A DNA stretch of 64,000 nucleotides from Arthrobacter sp. NEB 688 (GTDB taxonomy: Bacteria; Actinomycetota; Actinomycetes; Actinomycetales; Dermatophilaceae). The stretch's first letter is position 1. Every line of letters starts with the position of its first letter. The translations under genes and the position numbers were made by a program. Shown here one piece after another: positions 10,584-20,130 of the stretch. The notes beneath the pieces were generated by a model. That model saw only the letters and a list, made by a program, of their open reading frames with translations. It ran no database searches and was not told the DNA's origin. Location: contig NZ_CP053707.1 in the NCBI RefSeq assembly GCF_013201035.1, positions 3,906,001 to 3,970,000 of the forward strand, in the 5' to 3' direction.

Positions 10584-11707
10584 CGGGCGCCGGCCCGCCG
10601 GTACTCGTCGAGCGTCGCCGCCACGGTCGCGGGCCAGTCCTGGCGCGGCGGGTCCTGCCGCAGGTGCGCGCGCATCCGCCGGCGCAGCGCGTCGTCGCCG
10701 GCGAGCCGGGCGACGGCCTCCGCGACCCCGGCGTCGGAGGACACGAGGAGCCCGTCGACCCCGTCCTCGACGACGTCGTCGACCCCGGTGCCGGCCGGTG
10801 CGACGACGGGCAGGCCGGCCGCCCGGGCCTCGAGGGCCGCGATGCCGAACGCCTCCAGCCGGGCCGTCGTCACGTAGAGGTCGCCCGCGTGGTGCATCCG
10901 GCGCAGGCCCTCGCGGTCGAGCCGGCCGGGCATCGAGACCCAGTCGAGGTCGCGCGCCCGGACGTAGGCCTCCATCGCCCGGCGCTGCGGCCCCTCGCCG
11001 GCCACGGTGGCGCGCAGCGGGACCGACGGGTCGAGCTGCCGCCGTGCCTCGTGGAGGGCGCCGAGCAGGGCGAGCGGGCGCTTGCGGCTGACCAGGCGCA
11101 TCGCGGTGACGACGTGGATGCCGTCGGCGCCCGAGCGGTCGGCGGCACCGGCCTCGCCGGCTGCCCACCACGCGGCGTCGATCCCGTTGTTCAGCACCCC
11201 GACCCGCGCGCCGCCGGCCGCCTCACGCACCTGGGCGGCGGCCATCCGCGAGACCGCGCTGAGCGCCACGCCACGCCCGGCCCAGCGGCGCAGGTGACCG
11301 GCGGCGCGCATCACCGGCACCCACCGGCCGAGGACGCAGTGCACCGTCGCGGCCACCGGGAGACCGACACCGAGGGCGACGCGGACGAGGTCGGTCGCGA
11401 ACGGGCTGACGACGCCGAGGTGCGCGTGGGCCACGTCGAACCGGCCGGCGAGGAGCCGCCGGCGCACCTCGGGCGGCGCGAAGGGGTTGACGGGCAAGCC
11501 GTTCGGCAGCGGGATGGCGAGGCGGTGCACGGTCACGCCGTCCTCGATCTCGATGACGCCGCCGCGCTCGCCGGCCGGGCCGGTGGTCGCCGTGAAGACC
11601 TCGACCTCGTGCCCGGCCCGCACCAGCTCGTGGGCGAGGTCGTGCACCTGGCGCTCGATCCCGCCGAGCCGCGGCGGGTAGCAGTCCGACAGGAGGGCGA
11701 CCTTCAC
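10580..11707 (-). CDS. GT4-family glycosyltransferase (PimA/PimB-like)
   Basis: A 375-residue GT-B enzyme. The N-terminal domain begins [23 protein letters not shown], with the glycine-rich donor-site loop, and the C-terminal half carries the GT4 nucleotide-sugar signature ([20 protein letters not shown]). It would transfer a sugar from a nucleotide-activated donor to a lipid, glycan or small molecule; the acceptor is unknown. GTG 11707 puts the conserved strand at the N-terminus; an ATG six codons upstream (11725) is the alternative. It is divergent from the LmbE-family gene and coupled to the Nudix gene. Confidence 0.85.
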   Translation of the reverse strand: MKVALLSDCYPPRLGGIERQVHDLAHELVRAGHEVEVFTATTGPAGERGGVIEIEDGVTVHRLAIPLPNGLPVNPFAPPEVRRRLLAGRFDVAHAHLGVVSPFATDLVRVALGVGLPVAATVHCVLGRWVPVMRAAGHLRRWAGRGVALSAVSRMAAAQVREAAGGARVGVLNNGIDAAWWAAGEAGAADRSGADGIHVVTAMRLVSRKRPLALLGALHEARRQLDPSVPLRATVAGEGPQRRAMEAYVRARDLDWVSMPGRLDREGLRRMHHAGDLYVTTARLEAFGIAALEARAAGLPVVAPAGTGVDDVVEDGVDGLLVSSDAGVAEAVARLAGDDALRRRMRAHLRQDPPRQDWPATVAATLDEYRRAGAR

Positions 11708-11742
11708 GAGGGTCCAGCCTGCCATGCGCGAGGATGGGCCCG

Positions 11743-12591
11743 ATGTCCCGCACGCTCGTGGCGTTCCACGCCCATCCCGACGACGAGGCCCTGCTGACGG
11801 CCGGCACCATGGCGAAGGCCGCCGCGCAGGGCCATCGCGTCGTGCTCGTGCTCGCCACCGACGGGGGCGCGGGCCTGGCCGCCGACGACCTGCGCCGCGA
11901 CGGCGGCCTCGGCACCCGTCGCCTGCGCGAGGCCGAGCGCTCGGCCGCGGCGCTCGGCGTGGCGCGCGTCGAGTGGCTCGGCTACGCCGACAGCGGCTCC
12001 GGTCCGGAGCCCGAGCCGGACGCCCCCGGCCTCACCCGCTTCTGCCGGGCGCCGCTCGAGGAGGCCGCCGAGCGGCTGGCGGCCGTCCTGCGCACCGAGC
12101 GCGCCGACGTCCTGCTCTCCTACGACGCCAACGGCGGCTACGGGCACCGCGACCACCGGCGCGTGCACGAGGTCGCGGCCCGGGCCGCGGTCGTCGCCGG
12201 CACCCCGCGGGTCCTCGAGGCGACCGTCCCGCGCGACACCATCGCCCGCGCCGTCCGGATGCTCGCCCGCGTCTACCGCTTCCCGGCCGAGTTCGACCCC
12301 ACGAGCTTCGAGCGGGCCTTCTCGGCCCGGCGCGACATCACCCACCGCGTCGACGTCCGCCGGCACGTCGCCGCCAAGCGCGCGTCGATGCGCGCGCACG
12401 CCTCGCAGGCGACCGGTGGCGGCGCGGCCGAGGTCGGCGAGGGGGGCCAGACCGGCGACCGCACCCTCCAGGCGTTCCTGCGCATCCCGCGCCCGCTCTA
12501 CGACCTCGTCTTCGGGCGGGAGTGGTTCCGCGACCCGTCGCGGCCGGCCGGCGGACCCGTGGTCACCGACGTCTTCGAGGGGCTGCCGTGA
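11743..12591 (+). CDS. LmbE/PIG-L family N-deacetylase
   Basis: A 282-residue zinc-dependent deacetylase of the PIG-L/MshB family. The metal site AHPDDE appears at residues 9-14 and the third ligand in GHRDHRRVH (about 140). Family members deacetylate GlcNAc conjugates, e.g. in mycothiol biosynthesis; here the position next to a GT4 glycosyltransferase and a flippase-like gene suggests a glycoconjugate rather than mycothiol, but this is inference. ATG 11743 is chosen because it places the metal site at the usual distance. Its stop overlaps the start of the next gene (GTGA). Confidence 0.85.
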   Translation: MSRTLVAFHAHPDDEALLTAGTMAKAAAQGHRVVLVLATDGGAGLAADDLRRDGGLGTRRLREAERSAAALGVARVEWLGYADSGSGPEPEPDAPGLTRFCRAPLEEAAERLAAVLRTERADVLLSYDANGGYGHRDHRRVHEVAARAAVVAGTPRVLEATVPRDTIARAVRMLARVYRFPAEFDPTSFERAFSARRDITHRVDVRRHVAAKRASMRAHASQATGGGAAEVGEGGQTGDRTLQAFLRIPRPLYDLVFGREWFRDPSRPAGGPVVTDVFEGLP

Positions 12592-13661
12592 GCGCGCCCG
12601 CGGTGAAGCCGCAGCGCCGCAGCCGCCAGCTGCTCCAGTTCGGGCTCGGGCTGGCCCTGGCCGTCGTCCTCCTCGTCTGGGGCCTGCCGCACTTCGCGAA
12701 GACCTCGTGGGGCGACATCTGGGGCGTCATCCGCACCGTGCCGCCGCTGCACGTCATCGGCTTCCAGGTGCTCATGCTCCTCGGGCTCTACTGCTACACG
12801 TTCACCTTCACGGGGTCGCTGCGCGGGCTGACGCACGGCAAGGCGCTCATCATCAACCTCTGCGGCTCGTCCGTCTCGAACCTGCTGCCCGGGGGCGGAG
12901 CGGTCGGGCTGGCCGCGACCTACGCGATGTGCCGCTCGTGGGGCTTCTCGCGCCGCGCGACGTCGACCTCGGCGATCGTCACCGGCGTCTGGAACGTCCT
13001 CGCCCGCATCGCGCTGCCCGTCGTCGCGATCCTCGTCCTCGTCATCGGCGGCGTCACGCTCCCCCAGGCGCTCTCCGACCTCGCCGTCGCGGGCTCGCTG
13101 ACCGGCCTCGGCGTCATCGGCGCCGTCGCGGGGATGCTCGCGAGCGAGCGGGTGGCGCAGCGGGCCGGGGCGCTGCTCGACCGCGCGCTGCGCCCGCTCG
13201 TGCGGCGGCGCCGGCCGGACTCGACGATGAGCGTCGAGGACCTCGTGAGCGACCTGCGCAGCCGGATCATCGACGTCGTCCGCTGGCGCTGGTGGTCGAT
13301 GACGCTCGGGATGGTCGGTTTCTTCGCCGCGTACTACGTCCTCTTCGTCCTCGTGATGCGCGAGACCGGCGTCATGCTGCCGCTCAACCTGCTCTTCGCG
13401 GCGTACGCCATCGGCCGGCTGCTCACCGCGGTCGGCATCACGCCGGGCGGGGTCGGGGTCACCGAGGCCGCGACGACGATCGTCCTCGTCGGCTGGGGCG
13501 CGGGCAACGCCGAGGCCACCGCCGGCGTCGTGCTCTTCTCGATCATCACCCACCTCATGGAGGTGCCCCTCGGCGGCCTCGGCTGGCTGCTGTGGTCGCT
13601 CAGCCCGAAGGCCGAGCCGCCGGCCGAGGGCGAGGAGCCGGTCTTCGCCCGGCCCGCCTGA
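12588..13661 (+). CDS. UPF0104/YbhN-type membrane protein (LPG synthase transmembrane domain family)
   Basis: A 357-residue membrane protein with about eight helices. Diagnostic features are NLLPGGGAVGLAATYAMCRSWG near residue 100 and GITPGGVGVTEAA near residue 285, shared with the membrane domain of lysyl-phosphatidylglycerol synthases and with YbhN proteins. The soluble aminoacyl-transferase domain is missing, so a lipid flippase role is more likely than synthesis. GTG 12588 overlaps the LmbE gene stop by 4 bases, indicating coupling. Confidence 0.85.
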   Translation: MSAPAVKPQRRSRQLLQFGLGLALAVVLLVWGLPHFAKTSWGDIWGVIRTVPPLHVIGFQVLMLLGLYCYTFTFTGSLRGLTHGKALIINLCGSSVSNLLPGGGAVGLAATYAMCRSWGFSRRATSTSAIVTGVWNVLARIALPVVAILVLVIGGVTLPQALSDLAVAGSLTGLGVIGAVAGMLASERVAQRAGALLDRALRPLVRRRRPDSTMSVEDLVSDLRSRIIDVVRWRWWSMTLGMVGFFAAYYVLFVLVMRETGVMLPLNLLFAAYAIGRLLTAVGITPGGVGVTEAATTIVLVGWGAGNAEATAGVVLFSIITHLMEVPLGGLGWLLWSLSPKAEPPAEGEEPVFARPA

Positions 13662-13668
13662 GCGCTCG

Positions 13669-14934
13669 TCAGCCGGCGAGGAACGCCGCGACCGCGCCGT
13701 GCAGCGCGGCGAGGTCGCCGAGGTGCACGAGCTCGCGCGTCGAGTGCATCGAGAGCAGGCCGACGCCGATGTCGACGGTCGGGATGCCGAGCCGGGTCGC
13801 CGCGATCGGGCCGATGGTCGAGCCGCCGGCGATCGTGTTCGGGTTGACGTAGTGCTGGAAGGGCACGCCGGCCCGCTCGCACGCCGCCGCGAAGAGCGCC
13901 TCGCCGCGGGCCTCGGTCGTGTAGCGCTGGCGCGCGTTGACCTTGAGCAGCGGGCCGCCGCCCGGGCGCGGCCGGTTGGTCGGGTCGTGCTTCTCCGGGT
14001 GGCCGGGGTGCACGAGGTGGCCGGCGTCGCTGGAGAGCAGCCACGAGGACCGGAAGGCGCGCGCCGCGTCGGAGCGGCCGGCCCCGAGGCCCTCGAGGAC
14101 CCGCCCCAGCACGTCCTCGAGGAACGGCCCGCCCGCGCCGGTCACCGAGGCCGAGCCGACCTCCTCGTGGTCGAAGGCGGCGAGGACGGGGATGTGCCCG
14201 CCGTCCTCGGGCGCCTCGAGGAGGCCGAGCAGCCCGGCGTGGACGCTCGTGAGGTTGTCCATCCGCCAGGAGGCGAGGAGGTCGCCGCGGACACCGATGC
14301 GCGCCGGCTCCTGGGTGTCGGCGAGGAAGAGGTCCCAGGCCACGGCGTCGCCGACGAGCTCGCGCAGCCAGTGGGCGGGGTCGGCGGAGCCGGGGCCGTC
14401 CGCCGCGCCGACGACCGGCAGCAGCTGGCGCTGCACGTCCGGGGCGAACCCGTCGTTGACCGCGCGGTCGAGGTGGATGGCCAGGTGCGGGATGCGGGCC
14501 ACCGGGCCCGAGCGCACGAGCCGGGTGGCGCCGTCGGCGTCGACGACCCGGCCGGCGATCGCGAGGTCGCGGTCGAACCACGAGGGGAGGGTCGGGCCGC
14601 CGTAGACCTCGACGTTGAGCCGCTCCCAGCCGTGCTCGCGCACCACGGGGTTCGGCTTGAGCCGGAAGGTCGGGCTGTCGGTGTGCGCGCCGAGGATGCG
14701 GAACGGCGTCGTCGGGCCGGCGCCCTGCGGGACCCGCCAGGCGATGACGGCGCCGTCGCGGACGACGACGTAGCCGCCCGGGGCGCTCGGCCAGGCCTGC
14801 GTCTCGTCGAGCTCGGTGAACCCGCCCGCCACGAGGTGGTCACGGGCGACGGCGGCGGCGTGGAAGGCCGTGGGCGACGCGGTGACGTACTCGGCGAAGG
14901 CGGTGGCGACGGCATCCGGGCTGGTCTGGCTCAC
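13669..14934 (-). CDS. M18-family aminopeptidase (ApeB-like)
   Basis: A 421-residue di-zinc aminopeptidase of the aspartyl/neutral M18 family, cytosolic, releasing N-terminal residues from peptides. Metal and catalytic motifs visible: GAHTDSPTFRLKPNP near residue 85, AFDHEEVGSAS near 245, SSDAGHLVHPGHPEKHDP near 300, and a C-terminal histidine in LLSMHSTREL. GTG 14934 is exactly 6 nt after CAGGAT (14946-14941), so the message is likely leaderless. Convergent with the YbhN-type gene, 7 bp apart. Confidence 0.93.
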   Translation of the reverse strand: MSQTSPDAVATAFAEYVTASPTAFHAAAVARDHLVAGGFTELDETQAWPSAPGGYVVVRDGAVIAWRVPQGAGPTTPFRILGAHTDSPTFRLKPNPVVREHGWERLNVEVYGGPTLPSWFDRDLAIAGRVVDADGATRLVRSGPVARIPHLAIHLDRAVNDGFAPDVQRQLLPVVGAADGPGSADPAHWLRELVGDAVAWDLFLADTQEPARIGVRGDLLASWRMDNLTSVHAGLLGLLEAPEDGGHIPVLAAFDHEEVGSASVTGAGGPFLEDVLGRVLEGLGAGRSDAARAFRSSWLLSSDAGHLVHPGHPEKHDPTNRPRPGGGPLLKVNARQRYTTEARGEALFAAACERAGVPFQHYVNPNTIAGGSTIGPIAATRLGIPTVDIGVGLLSMHSTRELVHLGDLAALHGAVAAFLAG

Positions 14935-15004
14935 CCGGCCATCCTGTCAGCCGGTCCCCGCCGGCGCCGTGCCCGGGGTGATCCCACGCCCCGGCCGATC
15001 GCGG

Positions 15005-15129
15005 GCTACACCGCAGTCAGCGTCGCCAGAACAGCGGTTACCGCGGTGTAGCGCGCACCGAGCCCGCAGGGGGGTGTCGCACGCTACGGCGCAGTAGGTG
15101 TCGCCAGGGCAGCGGTTACTGCGGTGTAG
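15005..15129. repeat. Two tandem palindromes, family A copies 2 and 3
   Basis: Two related inverted repeats fill the 217-bp gap between the M18 aminopeptidase start and the gatD stop. Copy 2: arms 15005-15017 and 15040-15052, one mismatch in 13. Copy 3: arms 15084-15096 and 15117-15129, two mismatches in 13. Both keep CTAC..CGCAGT, TGTCGCCAG or CGTCGCCAG, and CAGCGGTTAC in the loop, so they derive from one element related to 4375-4426. Confidence 0.8.
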
Positions 15130-15151
15130 GGCGCGCCGGGGTGCCGGACGG

Positions 15152-15916
15152 TCAGCGGGCACCGACGAGGCGGCGGACCTGGCGCTCCCGGGCCTGGGTC
15201 GCGAGGGGGTCGTCGAGGTCGGCCGGCTCGAAGGGCCGCCCGGTCGCGCGCTCGGCGGCGACGGCGATGAGGGCGTCGGAGACCATCGGGTTGGCCGGCA
15301 GCAGCGGCCCGTGGAGGTAGCTGCCGATGACGTTGAGCCGGCGCGCGCCCTCGGTGCCGTCCTCGCCGTTGTTGCCGTGGCCGGCCAGCACCCGCCCGAA
15401 CGGCTCCTGCCCGCTGCCGAGCACCGTCGAGCCCGAGTGGTTCTCGTAGCCGACGACCCGGCCGAACTCCGTCTCGAGGCAGACCGGCCCGATCATCCGC
15501 TTGTCGTTGCCGCGGGTCGTCACGTCGAGGATGCCCAGCCCCGGCAGCACCTGGCCGCCGACGGTGTGGAAGCTGTTGCCGAAGAGCTGGTACATCCCGC
15601 AGATCATGAGCATCGGGACGCCGTCGTCGGCGAGGGACTTCAGGGTCGGGCCGATGGCGACCAGGTCGGCCTCGACCCGCGCCTGGCCCGAGTCCTGGCC
15701 GCCGCCGCCGGTGAACAGGTGGGCGTCGCGCCGGAACTCGCTGCCCGGGTCGTGGAGCACGACCTCGGCGGTGTACCCGTGCCGGCGGATGCGCCCGGCG
15801 AGCGCGTGCGTGTTGCCGCGGTCGCCGTAGATGCTCATCTCGCGCGGGTAGAGGTGGACGACGGTGATCGTCCCCTTGCTCGTGCCCTCGGGCTCGTAGC
15901 GCTCGGTCGTGCTCAT
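15152..15916 (-). CDS. gatD: GatD, glutamine amidotransferase partner of MurT
   Basis: A 254-residue class I glutamine amidotransferase-like protein (CobB/CobQ type). It supplies ammonia to MurT, which converts the D-glutamate of lipid II to D-isoglutamine. The nucleophile is in MLMICGMYQLFG (about residue 105) and the catalytic histidine in SYLHGPLLPANP (about 205). The N-terminus HLYPREMSIYGDRGN is typical of GatD. ATG 15916 overlaps the murT stop (ATGA), so the pair is translationally coupled. Acts in the cytosol on peptidoglycan precursor. Confidence 0.95.
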   Translation of the reverse strand: MSTTERYEPEGTSKGTITVVHLYPREMSIYGDRGNTHALAGRIRRHGYTAEVVLHDPGSEFRRDAHLFTGGGGQDSGQARVEADLVAIGPTLKSLADDGVPMLMICGMYQLFGNSFHTVGGQVLPGLGILDVTTRGNDKRMIGPVCLETEFGRVVGYENHSGSTVLGSGQEPFGRVLAGHGNNGEDGTEGARRLNVIGSYLHGPLLPANPMVSDALIAVAAERATGRPFEPADLDDPLATQARERQVRRLVGAR

Positions 15917-17211
15917 GCGGGCGTCTCCTCCCCGAAGCGGTCGAGGCCGTGGCGGGCGGCGAGCGTGCGCCGCAGCGCCATCATCGCCGTGTAGGTGCAG
16001 AAGATGCGCTTGGGCTCGTCGGGGTGGGCGGCGACGAAGGCGTCGAGGGCCTCGTCGAGGTCGGGGACGACGCGGTCGGTGTGGACGTCGTCGTAGTGCA
16101 GCCGCAGGGCCATGTCGTAGGCGCGCACACCGCTCGTCAGGGCGACCCCGCGCTCGCGCAGGTTGGCGAAGCTGACGTCGTAGAGCCACGAGACGTCGCG
16201 GCCGTCGGCGTCGTTGTCGTTGATGGCGACCATCGTCGCGACCGGCGTCGTGCCGTAGGTGCTGAGGGCGACGCCGAAGCCCGCCGGGTTCTTGACGAGG
16301 ACGAGCTCGAGCGGCTGGCCGTCGACCATGACGACCTCGCCGCGGCCGAACGGCGGCCGGACCGCCGCGAGCGCCTCGGCGGCTATCGCGGCGTCGAAGG
16401 CCTCGCCGAGCAGCAGGCGGGCGGTCGTCGTGGCGGCGGTGGCGTTGATCATCGCCGCGAGGCCGCGCTGCTGGAGGGTGACCGGCCCGACGACGACGTC
16501 GTCGAAGACCACGTCGAACGAGCGCTCGTCGTGCGGGCGCAGGCGGGCGTCACCGGGGCCGGGCTCGTGCGTCGTCGGCTCGTCGTCGAAGCGGGCGTCG
16601 TGCTCGGTCAGCTCCGGCAGCCGGTCGGCGATGGACGCGTCGAGGCCGAACCACCGCACCGGCACGTCGACGGCGCCGGCCGCGCGGGAGATGAACGGGT
16701 CGTCGGCGTTGGCGACGACGCCCTGCGTGCTCGCGGCGCCGAGCCGGGCCAGGAGGTCGGCGGTGTGGTCGATCTCGGCGAACCGGTCGAGCTGGTCGCG
16801 CGCGACGTTGAGCAGCAGCGAGTGGGTCGGGGGGACCTCGGCGATGAAGCGCATCGCGTGGGCCTCGTCGAGCTCGACGACGGCGAGGTCGCTCCTCAGG
16901 CGGCCGCTGACCGGCAGCTGCGGGAGCATCTCGGAGAGCACGCCGCGGGTGAAGTTCGAGCCCGTCGGGTTGGTGAAGACGCTGCGGCCGTGGGCGCGCA
17001 GGAGGGCGACGAGCATCTTGGTCGTCGTCGTCTTGCCGTTGGTGCCGCTGACGACGACGATGCCGCCGCGCACGTCGGCCAGGGCGTGCCGCAGGATGCC
17101 CGGGTCGATGCGCTCGGCGACGAGGCCCGGGAAGGCCGACCCTCCGCCCCGGCGGCGGGCGAGGGCTCGCGCGGTCTTGCCCGCGACGACGGCGGCGGCC
17201 GTTCTCAACAC
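15913..17211 (-). CDS. murT: MurT, lipid II isoglutaminyl synthase ATP-binding subunit
   Basis: A 432-residue Mur-ligase homologue. It has the ATP motif VVSGTNGKTTTTKM (about residue 50-63), the second Mur motif in VVELDEAHAM, and the C-terminal domain with NDNDADGRDVSWLYDVSF, which carries the aspartate that communicates with GatD. It phosphorylates the alpha-carboxyl of D-Glu in lipid II for amidation. The four-cysteine zinc ribbon known from S. aureus MurT is absent: the only cysteine is near the C-terminus. GTG 17211 lies 7 nt after TAGGGT (17224-17219); a GTG or ATG at 17250 would sit upstream of that promoter. Confidence 0.93.
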   Translation of the reverse strand: MLRTAAAVVAGKTARALARRRGGGSAFPGLVAERIDPGILRHALADVRGGIVVVSGTNGKTTTTKMLVALLRAHGRSVFTNPTGSNFTRGVLSEMLPQLPVSGRLRSDLAVVELDEAHAMRFIAEVPPTHSLLLNVARDQLDRFAEIDHTADLLARLGAASTQGVVANADDPFISRAAGAVDVPVRWFGLDASIADRLPELTEHDARFDDEPTTHEPGPGDARLRPHDERSFDVVFDDVVVGPVTLQQRGLAAMINATAATTTARLLLGEAFDAAIAAEALAAVRPPFGRGEVVMVDGQPLELVLVKNPAGFGVALSTYGTTPVATMVAINDNDADGRDVSWLYDVSFANLRERGVALTSGVRAYDMALRLHYDDVHTDRVVPDLDEALDAFVAAHPDEPKRIFCTYTAMMALRRTLAARHGLDRFGEETPA

Positions 17212-17283
17212 GCGGCCAACCCTAGCCAGAGAGGGCGCTCGACCCCGCATCCGACCCCTCGCGCCCCTCCCTCCGCTCGTGCC

Positions 17284-17390
17284 TCCACCTTTCGGGGTGA
17301 CCCCGAGACGTCAGTCCCGAGCTCGTGGGGGCACGGACGCGAGGGCAGGCAACACGCCGACCGGATGCGCCCGGGCCCTGCGTGTTGCCT
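17284..17390. repeat. Composite palindromic element, copy 1 (families C and D)
   Basis: Between murT and the lipase gene lie a palindrome TCGGGGTGACCCCGA (17294-17308) preceded by CCTCCAC (17284-17290), a GAGCTCGT motif, and an inverted repeat with arms AGGCAACACGC (17347-17357) and GCGTGTTGCCT (17380-17390). The same parts recur in inverted orientation at 21331-21580. This suggests a dispersed composite repeat. Confidence 0.8.
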
Positions 17391-17454
17391 CCCCTCGAGG
17401 AGGTGAGGGGACTGCTCGGTCGGCGCCCGCCCGATGCCGGATGCCGCGCGCCGG

Positions 17455-18381
17455 TCAGGCCGGCAGGTGCGCGTCGAGCCAGCGCACGACGTCGGCGGTG
17501 ACCTCGTCGCGGTTGGTCTCGTTGAACAGCTCGTGCCGTGCCTCGGGGTACAGCGTGCAGGTGACGTCGGTCAGCCCGGCCTCGCGGTACTGCTGCGCGA
17601 CGGCGCGCGGCCCCTTGCCGCCGGCGCCCACCGGGTCGGCGTCGCCGCTGACCAGCAGCACCGGCAGGTCGCGGCGGACCCGGGCGACCTTCTTCGGGTC
17701 GTTGATGCCCCCGAGGCCGCCGAGCAGGTCGACGAAGAACCCGGAGGTGAAGGTGTTGCCGCACAGCGGGTCCGCGACGTAGGCGTCGACCTCGTCGGGG
17801 TCGCGCGAGAGCCAGTCGAAGTCCGTGCGGGTGGGCTTGAACGCCGCGTTGTACTGGCCGAAGGTCAGCTTGTCCATGAGCGCGCTCTGGTGCCGGCGGC
17901 CCCGCAGCCGGGCCTCGCCCGCGGCGACGGCCGCCCCGACCCTGCCGAGCAGGCCGGGGTCGCCCGCGGTCCCGGACAGGATCAGGCCGGCGAGCCCGCG
18001 CGAGTCCTCGACGACGAGCGAGCGGCTGAGGAAGGAGCCCATCGAGTGCCCGAGGAGGAAGACCGGCAGGCCGGGGTGCTCGGCGCGGGCGTCGGCGATG
18101 ACCGCACGCAGGTCGGCGACGACGGCCTCCCAGCCGGCCGTGTCGGCGAAGTAGCCGTGGTCGGCGGCCGACGCGGTGCGCCCGTGCCCGCGGTGGTCCG
18201 GGGCGTGGACGGCGTACCCCGCGGCGGTCAGCGTCTCGGCGAGCCGCGCGTAGCGGGCCGAGTGCTCGGCCATCCCGTGCGCGACGACGACGACCCCGCG
18301 CGGGTCGCCGTCCGGCAGCCAGCGGTGCACGAAGACGGCCGTGCCGTCGGTGGCGGTGACGCTCGTCGTCGAGCTCTCCAT
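17455..18381 (-). CDS. Alpha/beta-hydrolase, monoacylglycerol lipase / lysophospholipase family
   Basis: A 308-residue serine hydrolase. The nucleophile elbow GHSMGS is at about residue 110, the oxyanion/strand region HGMAEHSARYARLAE near 35, an acid in LLVSGDADPVG near 240 and a histidine in YPEARHELFNE near 285. These are the features of monoglyceride lipases/lysophospholipases (PldB type). No signal peptide; cytosolic. Start ATG 18381 gives the standard length. Monocistronic between palindromic repeat copy 1 and guaA. Confidence 0.88.
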   Translation of the reverse strand: MESSTTSVTATDGTAVFVHRWLPDGDPRGVVVVAHGMAEHSARYARLAETLTAAGYAVHAPDHRGHGRTASAADHGYFADTAGWEAVVADLRAVIADARAEHPGLPVFLLGHSMGSFLSRSLVVEDSRGLAGLILSGTAGDPGLLGRVGAAVAAGEARLRGRRHQSALMDKLTFGQYNAAFKPTRTDFDWLSRDPDEVDAYVADPLCGNTFTSGFFVDLLGGLGGINDPKKVARVRRDLPVLLVSGDADPVGAGGKGPRAVAQQYREAGLTDVTCTLYPEARHELFNETNRDEVTADVVRWLDAHLPA

Positions 18382-18470
18382 GGATGACCGTCCTCGGGGG
18401 GTGGGTTACCGGCGGGTACTGCGTCCCAGCCTGCCACGCCGCGGCCCGCTCGGGGAGCGCTCCTCGCGGG

Positions 18471-20117
18471 TCACTCCCACTCGATGGTGCCCGGCGGCTT
18501 GCTCGTGACGTCGAGGACGACCCGGTTGACCTCGCGCACCTCGTTCGTGATGCGCGTCGAGATCTTCGCGAGCACGTCGTAGGGGATGCGGGTCCAGTCG
18601 GCGGTCATCGCGTCCTCGGACGACACCGGCCGCAGCACGATCGGATGGCCGTAGGTGCGGCCGTCGCCCTGGACGCCGACCGAGCGGACGTCGGCGAGCA
18701 GCACGACCGGGCACTGCCAGATCTCGCGGTCGAGGCCGGCGGCCGAGAGCTCCTCGCGGGCGACCTGGTCGGCGGCGCGGAGGATGTCGAGGCGCTCGCG
18801 GGTCACCTCGCCGACGATGCGGATGCCCAGGCCGGGGCCCGGGAACGGCTGGCGCCAGACGATGCCCTCGGGCACACCGAGCTCGAGGCCGACCTGGCGC
18901 ACCTCGTCCTTGAAGAGCAGCCGCAGCGGCTCGACGAGGCTGAAGTGCAGGTCGTCCGGGAGGCCACCGACGTTGTGGTGGCTCTTGATGTTCGCCGTGC
19001 CGGTGCCGCCGCCGGACTCGACGACGTCCGGGTAGAGCGTGCCCTGGACGAGGAACTCGACGGGGTGCTCGCCCTCGTGGGAGCCGACGATGTCGCGCGC
19101 GGCCTGCTCGAAGACGCGGATGAACTCGCGGCCGATGATCTTGCGCTTCTCCTCGGGGTCGCTGACCCCGGCGAGCGCGGTGAGGAACTGCTCGGAGGCG
19201 TCGACGGTCACGAGGTCGACCCCGGTCGCGGCGACGAAGTCCTGCTGCACCTGCTCGGCCTCGCCCGCGCGCAGCAGGCCGTGGTCGACGAAGACGCAGG
19301 TCAGCTGGTCGCCGACGGCGCGCTGGACGAGCGCCGCGGCCACCGACGAGTCGACCCCGCCGGAGAGCCCGCAGATGGCCCGCTTGTCGCCGATCTGCTC
19401 GCGCACCGCGCCGACGAGCTCCTCGACGACGTTGGCCGCCGTCCACGAGCCCGAGAGGCCGGCGCCCTTGCTGAGGAAGTTCTCGAGCACGCGCTGCCCG
19501 AACGTCGAGTGCATGACCTCGGGGTGCCACTGGACGCCGTACAGCCGGCGCTCGTCGTCCTCGAAGCCGGCGACGGGGGCGCCGGCCGTCGTGGCCGTGA
19601 CGCGCATCCCGGCCGGGGGCTCCTCGACGGAGTCGCCGTGGCTCATCCACACCGACTGGTCGGAGGGCTGGCCGTTGAAGAGCGTCGAGCTCGTGTCGGT
19701 GATCGTCGCGGGCGTCGCGCCGAACTCCGAGAGGCCGGTGCGCGCGACGCTGCCGCCGAGCGCGAGGGCCATCGCCTGGAAGCCGTAGCACATGCCGAAC
19801 ACGGGGACCCCGGCCTGGAGGACGGCGGGGTCGAGGCGCGGGGCGCCCTCCTCGTAGACCGACGACGGGCCGCCGGAGAGGATGATCGCCGACGGCTGCT
19901 TCGCGAGCATCTCGTCGGCCGGCATCGAGCTCGGGACGACCTCGCTGAAGCAGCTGGCCTCGCGCACGCGGCGGGCGATCAGCTGCGCGTACTGCGCGCC
20001 GAAGTCGACGACGAGCACCGGCCGGTCGGCGAGGTGGATGGGCTCACCACCCTCGACCACGGCGTGGGAGGGGTCGACGGGCGAGGGGTCGGCGGGCAGC
20101 TCCGGGGCGTCGCTCAC
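18471..20117 (-). CDS. guaA: GMP synthase (glutamine-hydrolysing)
   Basis: A 548-residue two-domain enzyme that aminates XMP to GMP with glutamine and ATP. The N-terminal class I amidotransferase (about residues 30-220) has [10 protein letters not shown] with the nucleophile and HPEV with the histidine. The synthetase domain has the PP-loop [12 protein letters not shown] (about 255) and the C-terminal XMP-binding/dimerisation region ends KPPGTIEWE, as in all GuaA. GTG 20117 lies 7 nt downstream of TAGCCT (20130-20125), whose first three bases are the stop codon of the upstream gene. Confidence 0.98.
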   Translation of the reverse strand: MSDAPELPADPSPVDPSHAVVEGGEPIHLADRPVLVVDFGAQYAQLIARRVREASCFSEVVPSSMPADEMLAKQPSAIILSGGPSSVYEEGAPRLDPAVLQAGVPVFGMCYGFQAMALALGGSVARTGLSEFGATPATITDTSSTLFNGQPSDQSVWMSHGDSVEEPPAGMRVTATTAGAPVAGFEDDERRLYGVQWHPEVMHSTFGQRVLENFLSKGAGLSGSWTAANVVEELVGAVREQIGDKRAICGLSGGVDSSVAAALVQRAVGDQLTCVFVDHGLLRAGEAEQVQQDFVAATGVDLVTVDASEQFLTALAGVSDPEEKRKIIGREFIRVFEQAARDIVGSHEGEHPVEFLVQGTLYPDVVESGGGTGTANIKSHHNVGGLPDDLHFSLVEPLRLLFKDEVRQVGLELGVPEGIVWRQPFPGPGLGIRIVGEVTRERLDILRAADQVAREELSAAGLDREIWQCPVVLLADVRSVGVQGDGRTYGHPIVLRPVSSEDAMTADWTRIPYDVLAKISTRITNEVREVNRVVLDVTSKPPGTIEWE

Positions 20118-20124
20118 GAGCGCA

Positions 20125-20130
20125 AGGCTA
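20125..20130 (-). promoter_or_regulatory. Predicted guaA -10 box containing the upstream stop codon
   Basis: The hexamer TAGCCT (read on the minus strand, 20130-20125) lies 7 nt before the guaA GTG. Its first three bases are the TAG stop codon of the DUF3817 gene, so termination codon and promoter share bases. Prediction from spacing and motif only. Confidence 0.5.
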
